Below are positions 26,743 through 37,964 of a DNA stretch of 64,000 nt, piece by piece. The first letter of the stretch is position 1. Every line of letters starts with the position of its first letter. Source of the stretch: Sapientia aquatica (GTDB taxonomy: Bacteria > Pseudomonadota > Gammaproteobacteria > Burkholderiales > Burkholderiaceae_D); NCBI RefSeq assembly GCF_004358105.1, contig NZ_SMYL01000011.1:1-64000 (forward strand), given 5' to 3'. The notes below the pieces were generated by a model. That model did not search any database and was not told the origin of the DNA. It saw only the letters and a list, made by a program, of their open reading frames with translations. The position numbers and the translations under genes are program-made.

Positions 26743-27498
26743 CTAGCTATTGTCTTGCACCGGCGCGGTTGTGGCTTTGGCAAACCAAGGCGCAATTAAC
26801 AAGCCAAGTTCGTACAACAAGCACATTGGCACGGCCAACAGCAACTGGCTGGTCACGTCAGGTGGGGTCACGATCGCGGCGACAACGAACGCGCCGACGA
26901 TTACGTAGGGTCGAATGGCTTTTAACTTTTCAACCGAAACAAAGCCCATACGCACTAACACGATGACGATGATCGGCACTTCAAAGGTCACGCCGAAGGC
27001 CAAAAACATGGTCAATACAAAATCGAGATAGCTTTCAATGTCGGGAGCGACCGCAATTGATTTAGGCGCAAATTGATTCACGAACGAGAACACCACACGG
27101 AATACAAAGAAATAACAAAACGCAACGCCTGCAATAAACAGGGCGGAGGATGCAATCACTAATGGGGCGATTAGGCGTTTCTCATGGGTGTACAAACCCG
27201 GCGCGATAAAGGCCCAAATTTGATACAACACCCAAGGCAGGGAGATCAACAAAGCTAGTACCAAGGTGACTTTGACTGGAATTAAAAACGGGGTAATCAC
27301 GCCGGTCGCAATCATGTGCGCGCCAGCAGGCAAGGCTTGCATCATTGGCGCAGCCAGCAAGTCAAAGATTTGCGAGGCAAACGGCATTAGCGCTAAAAAT
27401 ACCAACACAACCACAATCGAAATGCGCACCAAGCGATCACGCAACTCGATTAAATGCGAGATGAAACTGGCTAAATTGTCGCTGGAGGAATCAGACAT
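26743..27498 (-). CDS. tatC: Sec-independent protein translocase TatC
   Basis: The six-helix core receptor that recognises twin-arginine signal peptides. The 251-residue protein starts with the conserved FISHLIELRDRLVRI (glutamate and arginines needed for signal recognition) and shows FIAPGLYTHEKR, then GFVSVEKLKAIRPYVIVGAFVVAAIVTPPD, with the family's TPPD loop before the last helices. It ends the tatABC operon. The Rieske protein in this window is a likely client. Confidence 0.96.
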   Translation of the reverse strand: MSDSSSDNLASFISHLIELRDRLVRISIVVVLVFLALMPFASQIFDLLAAPMMQALPAGAHMIATGVITPFLIPVKVTLVLALLISLPWVLYQIWAFIAPGLYTHEKRLIAPLVIASSALFIAGVAFCYFFVFRVVFSFVNQFAPKSIAVAPDIESYLDFVLTMFLAFGVTFEVPIIVIVLVRMGFVSVEKLKAIRPYVIVGAFVVAAIVTPPDVTSQLLLAVPMCLLYELGLLIAPWFAKATTAPVQDNS

Positions 27499-27559
27499 GA
27501 GTCACTTTTAAAGTCGGTGCAATTAACTAAATATTGAGGTCAAACTCGGGCTAGCGAGT

Positions 27560-28045
27560 TTAATAAAATGACTGATTGGTTTTCGGCTTTGGGCGGTATT
27601 TTGCCACGCGCGCCGATGCGGACAATAACCTAGTTTTGCTGCCGGTTTGCTGCTTATACCAGCCAGGCAAGGCCGAATTACGCACCACTTTTTTACGACG
27701 AAATTCACGCGCTTTGCGAGCAAGTTGATCGGGCTCTGGGATCGGTTGCGTATTCTCAGCGGGATCTTGCCAAATCGAGTTGACGTTTTGCTCAACCTCG
27801 GCCATTTCTTTGGCGACCGTGGATTGCAGATCGGTGGCCGCTTCCTGCATGTTTTGCTGCATTTTACGCAACTCATCTAGCTCAATTTCGCGGCTAACTT
27901 CGGCTTTGACATCGTTGAGATAACGCTGCGCCCGTCCCAATAAAGAACCTGCCATGCGGGCGACTTTAGGCAGTTTTTCAGGGCCGATCACGATTAACGC
28001 GACGGCACCAATCATGGCTAGTTTGGCTAAACCGAGATCAATCAT
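27560..28045 (-). CDS. tatB: Sec-independent protein translocase TatB
   Basis: Forms the substrate-receptor complex with TatC. The 161-residue protein has the TatA/B-type short N-terminal helix (MIDLGLAKLAMIGAVALIVIGPEKLP, including the hinge GPEKLP), then an amphipathic helix with YLNDVKAEVSREI, and a long charged tail typical of TatB. It lies 51 bp after tatA and 61 bp before tatC. Confidence 0.94.
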   Translation of the reverse strand: MIDLGLAKLAMIGAVALIVIGPEKLPKVARMAGSLLGRAQRYLNDVKAEVSREIELDELRKMQQNMQEAATDLQSTVAKEMAEVEQNVNSIWQDPAENTQPIPEPDQLARKAREFRRKKVVRNSALPGWYKQQTGSKTRLLSASARVAKYRPKPKTNQSFY

Positions 28046-28096
28046 GGCGCGCAGCTGTAATGGTTAATACGCAAAGCGACGGGAACAAAGAAAACA

Positions 28097-28312
28097 CTAT
28101 TTTTTCTCTTTGGCGTCAACATCTACTGTCGAAGCGTCGGCAACTTGTGATGGCGTGGCGGGCTTTTTATCTTCTTCGCCTTTCATGCCGTCTTTAAATC
28201 CTTTCACTGCTTTACCTAAATCTTCACCGATATTGCCGAGTTTTTTAGTACCAAAAACCAGCATGACGATGACCAAGACGATTAACCAGTGCCAAATACT
28301 AAATGAACCCAT
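28097..28312 (-). CDS. tatA: Sec-independent protein translocase TatA
   Basis: The pore-forming small subunit. From ATG 28312 (GGGAG site upstream) the product is 71 residues: a helix with [18 protein letters not shown], the [14 protein letters not shown] hinge and amphipathic helix, and a charged tail. A longer in-frame start would add 12 residues but lacks a good site. It is 17 bp after the HIT-family gene. Confidence 0.95.
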   Translation of the reverse strand: MGSFSIWHWLIVLVIVMLVFGTKKLGNIGEDLGKAVKGFKDGMKGEEDKKPATPSQVADASTVDVDAKEKK

Positions 28313-28329
28313 TTCAACTCCCTGTGTGT

Positions 28330-28701
28330 TTATGACTGACCGCGCCACGGGTGTGGGCCGCCGATCAAATGAATGTGTAGATGATAGACCTCTTGGCCGC
28401 CATCTGGTCCTGAATTAATTAACGTTTTAAAACCGCCGCTGCGATTTCCTGCATTATCTACCTTAACTTGGCAATCGTGCTGCGCGGCCAATTGTGGAAC
28501 CAACGCAAGCATTCTACCAAGCAACTCGGTATCGCTGCTAGTGCAGTCGGATAAGGTGTGAATATGGCGCTTGGGGATGATCAATAAATGCACCGGTGCG
28601 GCGGGGTGAATGTCTTTAAAAACCAGCAATTCATCGTCTTCGTGCACCTTGGATGACGGGATAGTTCCCGCGGCGATCTTACAGAATAAGCAGTTTTCCA
28701 T
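28330..28701 (-). CDS. HIT family protein (HinT-like purine nucleoside phosphoramidase)
   Basis: A 123-residue histidine-triad protein that hydrolyses AMP-linked phosphoramidates. It has the N-terminal [13 protein letters not shown] and the catalytic triad HLHIHL near the C-terminus. ATG 28701 has a GAGGA site; the frame extends further upstream without one. The position between hisE and tatA is conserved in Burkholderiales. Confidence 0.93.
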   Translation of the reverse strand: MENCLFCKIAAGTIPSSKVHEDDELLVFKDIHPAAPVHLLIIPKRHIHTLSDCTSSDTELLGRMLALVPQLAAQHDCQVKVDNAGNRSGGFKTLINSGPDGGQEVYHLHIHLIGGPHPWRGQS

Positions 28702-28711
28702 CGTTATCCTC

Positions 28712-29083
28712 TCAAGATTTGGTTTGTTCTTGCGCATCACGTAAGATGTCTTTGCGTGCGGCTTTTTCTTCGATGCCAGAAATACCTTCGCGCCGCGCTA
28801 ATTCGTCCAACACAGCTTGGGGTGAAATATCAAATTGGGCCAACATCACCAGCGAGTGAAACCACAAATCAGCGCATTCGTAGATTAAATCGCTGTGGTC
28901 GCCCGATACGCGCGCGTCTTTGGCGGCCATGACGGTTTCGGTGGCTTCTTCACCGATTTTTTTAAGAATTGCGTCGTCGCCTTTGGCAAATAGGCGCGAA
29001 ACGTAGGATTTTTCGGGATCACCGCCGTTGGCTAACTTGCGTGTCTCGATGACGTCCGCTAAACGTTGCAGGGTTGTGCTCAT
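28712..29083 (-). CDS. hisE: phosphoribosyl-ATP pyrophosphatase
   Basis: Second step of histidine synthesis: removes pyrophosphate from PR-ATP. The 123-residue MazG-fold protein shows [31 protein letters not shown] and the acidic metal-binding [16 protein letters not shown]. HisE and HisI are separate here, unlike the fused HisIE of enterics. Confidence 0.95.
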   Translation of the reverse strand: MSTTLQRLADVIETRKLANGGDPEKSYVSRLFAKGDDAILKKIGEEATETVMAAKDARVSGDHSDLIYECADLWFHSLVMLAQFDISPQAVLDELARREGISGIEEKAARKDILRDAQEQTKS

Positions 29084-29102
29084 AATGGATGACCGGGTTG
29101 GA

Positions 29103-29507
29103 TTATTTGTAGATGGATTCGGGATCTTTTAACACCGGATCAACCGCTTGCCATTCGCCTTGCTCGACATTGAGTTGCTGATAAAAACAGGAATGGCGGC
29201 CCGTATGACAGGCGATTTCCTCGACCAATTCGACCTTTAACAAGATTACATCGGCATCGCAATCGAGTCGGATATCGACGATCTTTTGGATGTGGCCAGA
29301 TTCTTCGCCCTTGTGCCACAGCTTTTTGCGCGAACGACTCCAATACACCGCTTCGCCACATTCCACGGTTTTATCGAGCGCGTCGCGGTTCATCCACGCG
29401 AACATGAGCACGTCGTTAGTCCCTGCTTGCTGCGCAATCACCGGCACCAAACCGTTTTCATCCCACTGCACTTTGTTAAGCCATTTACTGCTGTTCTTCG
29501 TTGTCAT
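29103..29507 (-). CDS. hisI: phosphoribosyl-AMP cyclohydrolase
   Basis: Third step of histidine synthesis, opening the purine ring of PR-AMP. The 134-residue protein shows [26 protein letters not shown], the aspartate cluster DCDADVILL (metal ligands) and [11 protein letters not shown] (zinc cysteines). It overlaps hisF by 4 bp. Confidence 0.96.
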   Translation of the reverse strand: MTTKNSSKWLNKVQWDENGLVPVIAQQAGTNDVLMFAWMNRDALDKTVECGEAVYWSRSRKKLWHKGEESGHIQKIVDIRLDCDADVILLKVELVEEIACHTGRHSCFYQQLNVEQGEWQAVDPVLKDPESIYK

Positions 29508-30268
29508 GCCAACCTCATTGGAATACCACGCGCGGCCATGTAGTGCTTGGCCTCTTGCACCGTATGCTGTCCATAATGAAAAATACTTGCCGCCAACACT
29601 GCATCAGCGTGACCTAACTGAATGCCATCGGCTAAATCTTGCAAACTACCGACGCCGCCCGAAGCAATGACGGGAATTGAAATCGCATCCGACACAGCGC
29701 GCGTTAACGCTAAATCAAAGCCTGATTTAGTACCGTCTTTGTTCATGCTAGTTAACAGAATTTCGCCCGCGCCTAATTGCTCCAACTGGCGCGCCCACTG
29801 CACCACATCAAGGCCAGTCGCGTTGCGCCCGCCGTGTGTATAGACTTCCCATTTGTCGGGCGCGGTTTGTTTGGCATCGATCGCGACCACGATACATTGC
29901 GAGCCGTATTTTTGCGCCGCATCGCCCACCAATTGAGGGTTAGTCACCGCAGAGGTATTCATGCTGACTTTATCGGCCCCCGCATTGAGCAAGCGGCGCA
30001 CGTCTTCGACCACACGCACTCCGCCGCCAACAGTCAAAGGGATAAATACTTGCGAAGCGACTGCTTCGATAATCGACAGAATCAGATCGCGTTGATCTGA
30101 ACTGGCGGTGATGTCGAGGAAAGTGATTTCGTCCGCGCCTTGGGCATCGTAGCGTCGTGCGATTTCCACCGGATCACCGGCATCGCGTAATTCGGTGAAA
30201 TTAATTCCTTTAACTACCCTGCCCGCTGTGACGTCCAAACACGGGATGATACGTTTGGCTAAAGTCAT
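29504..30268 (-). CDS. hisF: imidazole glycerol phosphate synthase subunit HisF
   Basis: The cyclase subunit, using ammonia from HisH to make imidazole glycerol phosphate and AICAR. The 254-residue TIM barrel has IIPCLDV with catalytic D11, VVKGINF, the AIDAK segment with the second catalytic aspartate near 130, and IASGGVG near 222. It overlaps both hisA and hisI by 4 bp. Confidence 0.97.
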   Translation of the reverse strand: MTLAKRIIPCLDVTAGRVVKGINFTELRDAGDPVEIARRYDAQGADEITFLDITASSDQRDLILSIIEAVASQVFIPLTVGGGVRVVEDVRRLLNAGADKVSMNTSAVTNPQLVGDAAQKYGSQCIVVAIDAKQTAPDKWEVYTHGGRNATGLDVVQWARQLEQLGAGEILLTSMNKDGTKSGFDLALTRAVSDAISIPVIASGGVGSLQDLADGIQLGHADAVLAASIFHYGQHTVQEAKHYMAARGIPMRLA

Positions 30269-31035
30269 TCGAACTCACTCAATTCGTCGGCGCGTGTTTG
30301 TGCGGTCAGTAAGTCTAGAGTGCCTTCGTAAATCGAGCGACCACAAATCACCGCTTCGATACCTTCATCTTGCACCGCGCACAGGGCTTCCACATCAGCC
30401 AAATTATGCACGCCGCCCGAGGCGATAATTGGAATACTTACGGCTTGCGCTAATCGCACCGTGGCTTCGATATTCACGCCGCCCATCATGCCATCGCGGC
30501 CGATATCGGTATAGACGATCGATTCAACGCCGTAGCCTTCAAATTTTTTGGCTAGATCAATTACTTCGTGGCCCGATAATTTACTCCAACCATCGGTTGC
30601 GACTTTGCCGTCTTTGGCATCCAGACCAACAATCACCTGGCCGGGAAATGCGCTGCATGCATCGTGCAAAAAGCCGGGGCTTTTCACCGCCGCGGTGCCG
30701 ATAATAATGTAGCTCAGGCCGTTATTTAAATAGCGATCAATTGTGTCCAAATCGCGAATGCCACCACCTAATTGAATCGGGATTTCGTCGATATCATTGT
30801 CTTCTGCGTATTGCTGTACCATTTTAATGATCGCTTTGACCGCCGACTCGTTTTTAGGCTTACCGGCGAAGGCGCCATTCAAATCAACCAAATGCAAACG
30901 ACGCGCGCCTTGCTGCAACCAATGTAGCGCCATTTCGGCGGGATCTTCAGAGAAAACAGTAGCTTGGTCCATATCGCCTTGTTTGAGGCGCACACAATGA
31001 CCGTCTTTCAGGTCGATAGCAGGGATGAGCAGCAT
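30265..31035 (-). CDS. hisA: phosphoribosylformimino-5-aminoimidazole carboxamide ribotide isomerase
   Basis: An Amadori-type isomerisation preceding the HisHF step. The 256-residue barrel is homologous to His[21 protein letters not shown] at the N-terminus with D8, VVGLDAKDG-like [29 protein letters not shown] and IASGGVHN. It overlaps hisF by 4 bp, while 127 bp separate it from hisH, the only sizeable gap of the cluster. Confidence 0.96.
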   Translation of the reverse strand: MLLIPAIDLKDGHCVRLKQGDMDQATVFSEDPAEMALHWLQQGARRLHLVDLNGAFAGKPKNESAVKAIIKMVQQYAEDNDIDEIPIQLGGGIRDLDTIDRYLNNGLSYIIIGTAAVKSPGFLHDACSAFPGQVIVGLDAKDGKVATDGWSKLSGHEVIDLAKKFEGYGVESIVYTDIGRDGMMGGVNIEATVRLAQAVSIPIIASGGVHNLADVEALCAVQDEGIEAVICGRSIYEGTLDLLTAQTRADELSEFE

Positions 31036-31162
31036 GGCATGTAGAATTTATAAGAAAATGAAATGAGGAGGGGGTTAGGTTTAGTTCAACTTAAAAATCG
31101 CTTCTAGCATCTTACTTTATAGCCGACTTTGGCGGGATAGGTAAGGAACAAATTAGCGTTAA

Positions 31163-31813
31163 TTACGGCTTCCAATTTGCAAAATTTTGATACAACTGCA
31201 AACCAACCGCGGCACTTTTTTCTGGATGAAATTGTGTAGCGAAAATATTATCACGCGCTACGGCGCTTGCAAACGGTTGTCCGTAATCTGTCCAGCCCAC
31301 AGTATGCGCATCATTGGCTGGTTTAGCGTAAAAACTATGTACAAAATAGAAATAGCTATGATCCGCCACGCCAGCCCACAGCGGGTGGCGCGCACCGGAT
31401 TGGCCCGCTTGATCGACTTGATTCCAGCCCATTTGCGGCACTTTAAAGCGCGACCCGTCGGCCTGCAATTGATTGGCTAAATCAAACCGTTCAACCTTAC
31501 CAGGTAACAAGCCTAGACCGTTCGTGTCACCTTCGGCGCTCCAATCAAACAACATTTGCTCGCCGACGCATACGCCAAATAGCGGCTTATTGCGCGCAGC
31601 TTCTAATACGGCTTCCTGCAGACCGCTTTCGCGCAAGCAGGACATGCAATCGGGCATCGCGCCTTGACCCGGTAATACGACACGATCAGCTTGTTTAATG
31701 GCGGCGACTTCGCTGGAAATTTGCACATCCGCGTCCGGTGCGGCGGCGCGTAATGCTTGTGCTACCGAACGTAAATTGCCCATTCCGTAGTCAACCACGA
31801 CAATTCTATTCAT
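31163..31813 (-). CDS. hisH: imidazole glycerol phosphate synthase subunit HisH (glutaminase)
   Basis: A class I glutamine amidotransferase that feeds ammonia to HisF. The 216-residue protein has [24 protein letters not shown], the nucleophile elbow [10 protein letters not shown] and QFHPEKSA with the catalytic His/Glu. It follows hisB by 3 bp. Confidence 0.96.
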   Translation of the reverse strand: MNRIVVVDYGMGNLRSVAQALRAAAPDADVQISSEVAAIKQADRVVLPGQGAMPDCMSCLRESGLQEAVLEAARNKPLFGVCVGEQMLFDWSAEGDTNGLGLLPGKVERFDLANQLQADGSRFKVPQMGWNQVDQAGQSGARHPLWAGVADHSYFYFVHSFYAKPANDAHTVGWTDYGQPFASAVARDNIFATQFHPEKSAAVGLQLYQNFANWKP

Positions 31814-31816
31814 GGC

Positions 31817-32428
31817 TTACAAACATCCCTTGGTGGAAGGGATGACTCCAAAGGAGCGTTCGTCGAGTTCAACGGCCATACGTAAAGCGCGACCAAACGC
31901 TTTGAATACGGTTTCACATTGGTGATGCGCATTTTCACCGCGCAAATTATCAATATGCAGGGTTACCAAGGCGTGATTAACAAAGCCTTGGAAAAATTCG
32001 TGGGTTAAATCGACATCAAAACTGCCTATCATTGCGCGCTTAAACGGCACGTGGAATTCCAAACCGGGCCGACCGGAGCAATCCAACACAACGCGCGATA
32101 AGGCTTCGTCGAGTGGAACATAAGCGTGGCCGTAGCGGCGGATTCCCGATTTGCTCGACAACGCTTGCGCGAACGCTTGGCCTAAGGTGATGCCGACGTC
32201 TTCGACTGTGTGGTGCGCATCGATGTGCAAATCGCCTTTGGCTTCGATATCGAGATCAAACAAACCGTGGCGCGCAATTTGATCAAGCATGTGATCTAAG
32301 AACGGAACGCCGGTATTGAGTTTTTGCTGGCCAGTGCCATCGAGATTGATCGCAACACGAATTTGCGTTTCGTTGGTGTTGCGCGTGATTTCTGCGCGGC
32401 GCGCGGCTGTTGCTGGTTGAGCTTGCAT
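31817..32428 (-). CDS. hisB: imidazoleglycerol-phosphate dehydratase
   Basis: Dehydrates imidazole glycerol phosphate. The 203-residue monofunctional enzyme lacks the N-terminal phosphatase domain of E. coli HisB. The manganese-binding repeats [16 protein letters not shown] and [15 protein letters not shown] are both present, with [13 protein letters not shown] and a C-terminal PSTKGCL. Confidence 0.96.
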   Translation of the reverse strand: MQAQPATAARRAEITRNTNETQIRVAINLDGTGQQKLNTGVPFLDHMLDQIARHGLFDLDIEAKGDLHIDAHHTVEDVGITLGQAFAQALSSKSGIRRYGHAYVPLDEALSRVVLDCSGRPGLEFHVPFKRAMIGSFDVDLTHEFFQGFVNHALVTLHIDNLRGENAHHQCETVFKAFGRALRMAVELDERSFGVIPSTKGCL

Positions 32429-32507
32429 AATAAAAGTGATATCCGTTACAGGTGAATGGTAAGGAAAAGCGATTACGTTGCTGAATTCAGATCGATGTCT
32501 GGTTAGC

Positions 32508-33587
32508 TCAGGCTTCTAACAGGGTCGCCTTGAGCGCATCAATAAACAGCCGGTTTTCTTCTGGAGTGCTAACCGTAACACGCAAGCAATTAGTTAGCAA
32601 AGGGTGCATTTTACCGACATTTTTAATTAAAATTCGACGAGCTAGTAATTTTTTGAAAATTTGTTCGGAATTTTCAATCTTTATCAGTACAAAATTAGCT
32701 TTAGACGGAAATGCATGCACGTTTTTAATGCTTTGCAGCTCCTTGATCAGCGCTTCCCGTTCAACACATAGCTTGTGCGCCTGCTCATCAAAAATCGACA
32801 TGTGATCCAGCAAAAATTCTGCCGCGGCCGCCGTCAACACGTTGATGTTATAAGGCGGACGCACTTTTTCAACTTCGGCTAACAATTCTGGTGCAGCCGA
32901 CATGTAACCCAAGCGCAAACCAGCCAACCCGATTTTGGACACGGTGCGCATCACGATAACGTGCGCGAATTCGGGCAAGCGCGGCATCATACTGCTCGGC
33001 GCGAACGGTTGGTAGGCTTCGTCAATCACCACCAAACCGATGTCACTCATGGCATTAATCAATTGCAGTAAATCAGCTTCATCAAACCAACTTCCGGTCG
33101 GATTGTTGGGATTGGCCAAATACAACAAGGCTGGACGATGTTCTTGGATCGCCGCCAACATAGCGGACATATCCAAGCCCAAGTCTTCGCTGAGAGGAAC
33201 ACCGACAAATTCCATCCCAGCCAATTGCGCCGAGATTGCGTACATCACAAAGGTCGGGATCGGCGCGACAACTTTAGCGCCGGGTTTAGCGCAGGCAATC
33301 GACAACATGCTGATCAATTCATCCGAGCCATTGCCGAGCATGACGTCAAAGCCAGCGGGGATGCCGAATTCGCGGCAGATTTTGTCTTTCAGCAGGCGAT
33401 ACGTCGGCACTGGATAGCGATTTAACGCTACGTGCGCCAAGTGTGCGCCGAATTCTGCCTTGATCGCGTCAGGTAACGGGTAAGGATTTTCCATCGCATC
33501 CAACTTCACCATGTTGTGCGCGTCAGGCACATGATAAGACGATTGGGCGAGGATTTCGGGACGGATGATGGTGCTAATCAAAGACAT
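32508..33587 (-). CDS. hisC: histidinol-phosphate aminotransferase
   Basis: A PLP enzyme that aminates imidazole acetol phosphate. The 359-residue fold-type I protein shows NENPYP-equivalent [39 protein letters not shown] and the lysine-bearing [15 protein letters not shown]. It lies between hisD and hisB with 64 and 79 bp spacers. Confidence 0.95.
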   Translation of the reverse strand: MSLISTIIRPEILAQSSYHVPDAHNMVKLDAMENPYPLPDAIKAEFGAHLAHVALNRYPVPTYRLLKDKICREFGIPAGFDVMLGNGSDELISMLSIACAKPGAKVVAPIPTFVMYAISAQLAGMEFVGVPLSEDLGLDMSAMLAAIQEHRPALLYLANPNNPTGSWFDEADLLQLINAMSDIGLVVIDEAYQPFAPSSMMPRLPEFAHVIVMRTVSKIGLAGLRLGYMSAAPELLAEVEKVRPPYNINVLTAAAAEFLLDHMSIFDEQAHKLCVEREALIKELQSIKNVHAFPSKANFVLIKIENSEQIFKKLLARRILIKNVGKMHPLLTNCLRVTVSTPEENRLFIDALKATLLEA

Positions 33588-33651
33588 GATTTTTCAACTT
33601 GGTTGAACGACTAAGTTAGTCAGATTGGGTTCGATTGTGCTGGCCTAGGAC

Positions 33652-34995
33652 TTATTTGCTTAAGCGTAGTTCGGCCGAGCGCGCATGTGCTTGCAATCCT
33701 TCGCCATACGCTAGCGTGGCGGCGACTTTACCTAAGGTTTGCGCGCCAGCGTGACTGACGTTAATCATGCTGCTGCGTTTTTGAAAATCGTAGACACCCA
33801 AGGGTGACGAAAAACGTGCTGTGCGCGAAGTCGGCAAAACATGATTCGGGCCAGCGCAATAATCGCCCAACGCTTCGGACGAAAACTGACCCAAGAAAAT
33901 CGCGCCAGCATGGCGAATTTTTTCTGCCCAATGTTCTGGCTGCTGCGCTGAAATTTCAAGATGCTCGGCCGCAATCGAATTGGCGATTGCACAGGCTTCG
34001 TCCATATCGCGCACTAAAATTAACGCGCCGCGATTGGTTAAGGAAGTGCGGATAATTTGGTGGCGCGGCATGGTGTCGATTAAGCGGTTAATGCTGGCTT
34101 CGACCTCGGCAATGTAAGCAGCATCGGGACAGAGCAAGATTGATTGCGCTAATTCATCGTGCTCGGCTTGCGAAAATAAATCCATTGCTACCCAATCTGG
34201 ATTGGTTGTGCCATCGCACAGCACCAAAATCTCAGAAGGTCCAGCAATCATGTCGATGCCCACCGTACCAAACACGCGGCGCTTGGCAGCAGCAACGTAG
34301 GCATTGCCGGGGCCGACGATTTTATCGACAGCGGGAATGGTTTGCGTGCCGTAGGCTAACGCACCAACTGCTTGCGCCCCGCCGATGGTGAAGATGCGAT
34401 CGACACCTGCAACTTTAGCGGCAGCCAGTACCAATTGATTTTTAACGCCATCGGGTGTTGGCACCACCATAATTACTTCGGCCACACCAGCCACTTTGGC
34501 AGGAATGGCGTTCATTAACACCGAAGACGGGTAGGCTGCTTTACCGCCCGGTACGTACATGCCGACTTTGTCTAACGGCGTGACTTTTTGACCTAACACG
34601 GTGCCATCGGCTTCGGTATAACTAAAGCCAGCGGAGCCGCATTCTTGCTTTTGAATCTGATGGTAAGCACGCACCCGTTGCGCGGCGGTTTCTAATGCGG
34701 TGCGTTGCTCTGGCGTTAAACCATCCAAGGCTTGCTGCATTTCTTGCTGGCTGATTTCTAGCGCCGCAACGGAAGTCACATTTAAGCGATCAAAGCGTTG
34801 GGTGGCTGCTAAAACTGCTGAGTCGCCGTGAGTTTTTACGTTGAATAAAATCTGCGCAACCGCTTTGTCTATCGCTTCATCCTCGCTCGCTTCGAATGCT
34901 AACAGTGTCGATAAACGCGCGTGAAAATCAGCGTCGGTCGAATTTAGTTTGGTAATACTCAGTGGAGCAGTTGCAAAGGAAGTGAGCGCAGTCAT
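33652..34995 (-). CDS. hisD: histidinol dehydrogenase
   Basis: Catalyses the last two steps, oxidising L-histidinol to L-histidine with NAD+ and zinc. The 447-residue protein has [44 protein letters not shown], and [15 protein letters not shown] followed by the zinc-site SQAEHDE and GPNHVLPTS. It starts 2 bp after hisG. Confidence 0.97.
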   Translation of the reverse strand: MTALTSFATAPLSITKLNSTDADFHARLSTLLAFEASEDEAIDKAVAQILFNVKTHGDSAVLAATQRFDRLNVTSVAALEISQQEMQQALDGLTPEQRTALETAAQRVRAYHQIQKQECGSAGFSYTEADGTVLGQKVTPLDKVGMYVPGGKAAYPSSVLMNAIPAKVAGVAEVIMVVPTPDGVKNQLVLAAAKVAGVDRIFTIGGAQAVGALAYGTQTIPAVDKIVGPGNAYVAAAKRRVFGTVGIDMIAGPSEILVLCDGTTNPDWVAMDLFSQAEHDELAQSILLCPDAAYIAEVEASINRLIDTMPRHQIIRTSLTNRGALILVRDMDEACAIANSIAAEHLEISAQQPEHWAEKIRHAGAIFLGQFSSEALGDYCAGPNHVLPTSRTARFSSPLGVYDFQKRSSMINVSHAGAQTLGKVAATLAYGEGLQAHARSAELRLSK

Positions 34996-34997
34996 AA

Positions 34998-35651
34998 CTA
35001 ATTAATGTTGAGTGAAGCAGATTCAAAGGCGGTCAAAATGGGTTGCAAGGCTTCGCGCTTTAATTTGAGCGCAGCTTGATTGACGATCAAGCGCGAGGAA
35101 ATATCCATGATCTCTTCCACCTCGACCAAATTATTGGCGCGCAGGGTGTTACCAGTGCTAACCAGATCGACGATGACGTCGGATAAGCCAATCAAGGGGG
35201 CCAATTCCATCGAGCCGTATAACTTAATCAAATCAACGTGCACGCCTTTGCTAGCGAAATGGCGACGCGCGATTTCAACGTATTTAGTCGCCACGCGCAA
35301 ACGCGCACCCTGACGCACGGCGCTAGCGTAATCAAAACCTTGGGCGACAGCGACCGACATACGGCACGCGGCAATGCGTAAATCAATGGGTTGATACAAA
35401 CCATCGCCACCATGTTCGATCAACACGTCTTTGCCCGCCACGCCGAAATCAGCCGCGCCGTATTGCACATACGTTGGCACGTCCGAGGCGCGCACGATAA
35501 TGACGCGCAAATGCGGATTGGAGGTTGGCAAAATTAATTTGCGCGAGGTTTCTGGATTTTCCAAAACTTCAATACCTGCCGCATTTAACAGCGGCAACGT
35601 ATCGTCAAAAATCCGACCTTTGGATAAGGCTAATGTCAGTTGCGTGGTCAT
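34998..35651 (-). CDS. hisG: ATP phosphoribosyltransferase, short form
   Basis: First committed step of histidine synthesis. The 217-residue protein is the short HisG-S form lacking the C-terminal histidine-sensing domain, as in species that use the HisZ regulatory subunit; hisZ is not in this window. Motifs include [29 protein letters not shown] and the PRPP loop [14 protein letters not shown]. Confidence 0.95.
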   Translation of the reverse strand: MTTQLTLALSKGRIFDDTLPLLNAAGIEVLENPETSRKLILPTSNPHLRVIIVRASDVPTYVQYGAADFGVAGKDVLIEHGGDGLYQPIDLRIAACRMSVAVAQGFDYASAVRQGARLRVATKYVEIARRHFASKGVHVDLIKLYGSMELAPLIGLSDVIVDLVSTGNTLRANNLVEVEEIMDISSRLIVNQAALKLKREALQPILTAFESASLNIN

Positions 35652-35672
35652 AAAATAGCGATCAAATTCGGG

Positions 35673-36923
35673 TTAGGACACGCGTTGGATGTTGGCACCA
35701 AGTCCGGATAATTTCACTTCCATCCGATCGTAACCGCGATCTAAATGATAAATCCGATCGATTAACGTTTCGCCTTCGGCTGCCATCGCCGCAATCACTA
35801 AACTTGCCGATGCGCGTAAATCGGTTGCCATGACTGGCGCGCCGACTAATCGATCTACACCGCGCACAATCGCTGTGTGGCCTTCGATTTCGATCGAAGC
35901 ACCCAATCGATTTAATTCTTGCACATGCATGAAGCGATTTTCGAAAATGGTTTCGGTCACTTGGCTAGTTCCCTGCGCGATGCAATTCAAGGCCATAAAC
36001 TGCGCTTGCATATCGGTTGGGAAGCCGGGATATTCGGTTGTTCTGAAACTTACGGCTCTCGGACGTGAAGACATTTGAATCCGAATGGTATCGGCCTCAG
36101 CGATCAAAATCGCGCCAGCTTCGCGCAATTTATCGAGCGCTACATCCAAGATATCGGTGCGCGTGTTGGTCAACGTAACGTCGCCGCCAGTTGCTGCTAC
36201 CGCGCACAAGAATGTCGCCGCTTCAACTCGATCAGAAATAATATGGTGTTGTGCGCCGTGCAGTTTTTCGACACCTTGAATCACCATGCGTGAACTGCCT
36301 ATGCCGCTAATTTGTGCGCCCATCGCAACCAACAAATTAGCTAAATCAACGACTTCAGGTTCGCACGCGGCGTTTTCCAAAATGGTTTCGCCTTCCGCCA
36401 ACGTTGCTGCCATCAAGAGATTTTCCGTGCCGGTCACGGTGATCATGTCAGTGACGATGCGTGTACCTTTGAGCTTTTTGGCTTTGGCATGAATGTAGCC
36501 GGCCTCGATGCTGATTTCAGCGCCCATGGCTTGTAAGCCCTTGATGTGCTGATCGACCGGACGTGCGCCGATTGCGCAGCCACCCGGCAAGGAAACTTTG
36601 GCTTCGCCAAAACGCGCCAACAATGGGCCTAAGGCCAAGATCGACGCGCGCATGGTTTTAACCAAATCGTACGGCGCTTCTAAATTGTGGATGTTGGCGC
36701 CATTCAAGGTAACTTGCTCGCCCGACGAATTCATCGTCAAACCCATTTGCGCGAGCAATTTTTCCATCGTTGCCACGTCTTTTAACTGCGGCAAATTGGT
36801 CAAATGCACATCGTCGCTAGTTAACAAACCAGCGCACAAAATAGGCAAGGCTGCGTTTTTAGCACCAGAAATTCTTACGTCACCCGTCAAGCGGGAACCG
36901 CCCGTAATCAGTAATTTATCCAT
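35673..36923 (-). CDS. murA: UDP-N-acetylglucosamine 1-carboxyvinyltransferase
   Basis: First committed step of peptidoglycan synthesis, transferring enolpyruvate to UDP-GlcNAc; target of fosfomycin. The 416-residue protein has the catalytic cysteine C116 in [14 protein letters not shown] and the typical [11 protein letters not shown] start. The cysteine form is the fosfomycin-sensitive type. It overlaps the bolA-like stop by one base, so translation is probably coupled. Confidence 0.97.
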   Translation of the reverse strand: MDKLLITGGSRLTGDVRISGAKNAALPILCAGLLTSDDVHLTNLPQLKDVATMEKLLAQMGLTMNSSGEQVTLNGANIHNLEAPYDLVKTMRASILALGPLLARFGEAKVSLPGGCAIGARPVDQHIKGLQAMGAEISIEAGYIHAKAKKLKGTRIVTDMITVTGTENLLMAATLAEGETILENAACEPEVVDLANLLVAMGAQISGIGSSRMVIQGVEKLHGAQHHIISDRVEAATFLCAVAATGGDVTLTNTRTDILDVALDKLREAGAILIAEADTIRIQMSSRPRAVSFRTTEYPGFPTDMQAQFMALNCIAQGTSQVTETIFENRFMHVQELNRLGASIEIEGHTAIVRGVDRLVGAPVMATDLRASASLVIAAMAAEGETLIDRIYHLDRGYDRMEVKLSGLGANIQRVS

Positions 36924-37159
36924 TATTGTGCAAACTCTTCTGGTGTTAATGTTTTCATTGATAGCGCGTGAATTTCTTCGCGCATACGTTCGCCTAAAAC
37001 GGCGTAGACCATTTGATGACGCTGAATTAAACGCTTACCGGCAAAGGCGGCGCAAACGATGGTTGCTTGAAAATGCTGACCGTCGCCCTCCACGCTTAAG
37101 TGGCTGCAATCTAAACCGGCAGCGATGTAATCTTTAATTTGTTCTGGAGTTGGTAACAC
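36923..37159 (-). CDS. BolA/IbaG family protein
   Basis: A 78-residue BolA-fold protein, likely an iron-sulfur trafficking partner of monothiol glutaredoxins. It has [19 protein letters not shown], the conserved [16 protein letters not shown] with the metal-ligand histidine, and [12 protein letters not shown] at the end. I chose the GTG at 37159 because AAGGA lies 7 bp upstream; a TTG frame extends six codons further. In many proteobacteria ibaG also precedes murA. Confidence 0.9.
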   Translation of the reverse strand: MLPTPEQIKDYIAAGLDCSHLSVEGDGQHFQATIVCAAFAGKRLIQRHQMVYAVLGERMREEIHALSMKTLTPEEFAQ

Positions 37160-37208
37160 GTTTATTTCCTTGTTCAATAATATCGTTGGCTAATTTGCGC
37201 TGCAGCGT

Positions 37209-37964
37209 CTAGCTTCTTAATTTGTAACCGCGTTTCAACATGCTCAACGCAATGGAGGCAAGCACAATGAAGAAGCCGACAACGACCGCCAAACTATGCA
37301 ATGGCTGTACGTCAGATTGTCCAAAGAAGCCATAGCGGAAGCCATCAATCATGTAGAAAAATGGGTTGAAACTCGATACCGCTTGCCACACGGGCGGCAA
37401 TGAATGAATCGAATAAAACACGCCCGACAAAAATGTCGCAGGCATGATTAAAAAGTTTTGGAACGAAGCGAGCTGATCGAATTTTTCTGCCCAAATTCCT
37501 GCGATCAAACCCATTGTTCCTAAGATCGCCGCGCCCATCACGGAGAACACAATAATCCACACCGGCGCAACAAAGGTCAAATCGGCAAACCAAGCGGTAA
37601 TGACAAACACGCCCAAGCCGACCGTTAAGCCGCGCACGATGGAAGCCAACACGTAGGCGCTGAAAATTTCCCAATACGATAACGGCGGCAACAAAATAAA
37701 TACCAAATTGCCGGTAATTTTGGATTGCATTAACGATGACGACGCGTTGGCGAATGAATTTTGCAGCACGCTCATCATGACCAAACCGGGAATCAAAAAG
37801 GAGGTATAACGCACCCCTGCATACACTTGCACATGCGAATCCAACACATGGCCAAAAATCAGCAAGTACAACATCGCTGTCATGATCGGCGCGGTAATGG
37901 TTTGCATTGCGACTTTCCAGAAGCGCAAAATCTCTTTATAGAATAACGTTTGAAAACCTATCAT
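37209..37964 (-). CDS. ABC-2 type transporter permease
   Basis: A 251-residue inner-membrane protein with six hydrophobic segments of the ABC-2 (YadH-like) family. It includes LIPGLVMMSVLQNSFANASSSL, MQSKITGNLVFILLPPLSYWE and the late LFLLPATFLSGVFY-like MPATFLSGVFYSIHSLPP. It pairs with the overlapping ATPase gene (4 bp). Substrate unknown; the neighbourhood with mla genes hints at an envelope component but does not prove it. Confidence 0.9.
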   Translation of the reverse strand: MIGFQTLFYKEILRFWKVAMQTITAPIMTAMLYLLIFGHVLDSHVQVYAGVRYTSFLIPGLVMMSVLQNSFANASSSLMQSKITGNLVFILLPPLSYWEIFSAYVLASIVRGLTVGLGVFVITAWFADLTFVAPVWIIVFSVMGAAILGTMGLIAGIWAEKFDQLASFQNFLIMPATFLSGVFYSIHSLPPVWQAVSSFNPFFYMIDGFRYGFFGQSDVQPLHSLAVVVGFFIVLASIALSMLKRGYKLRS

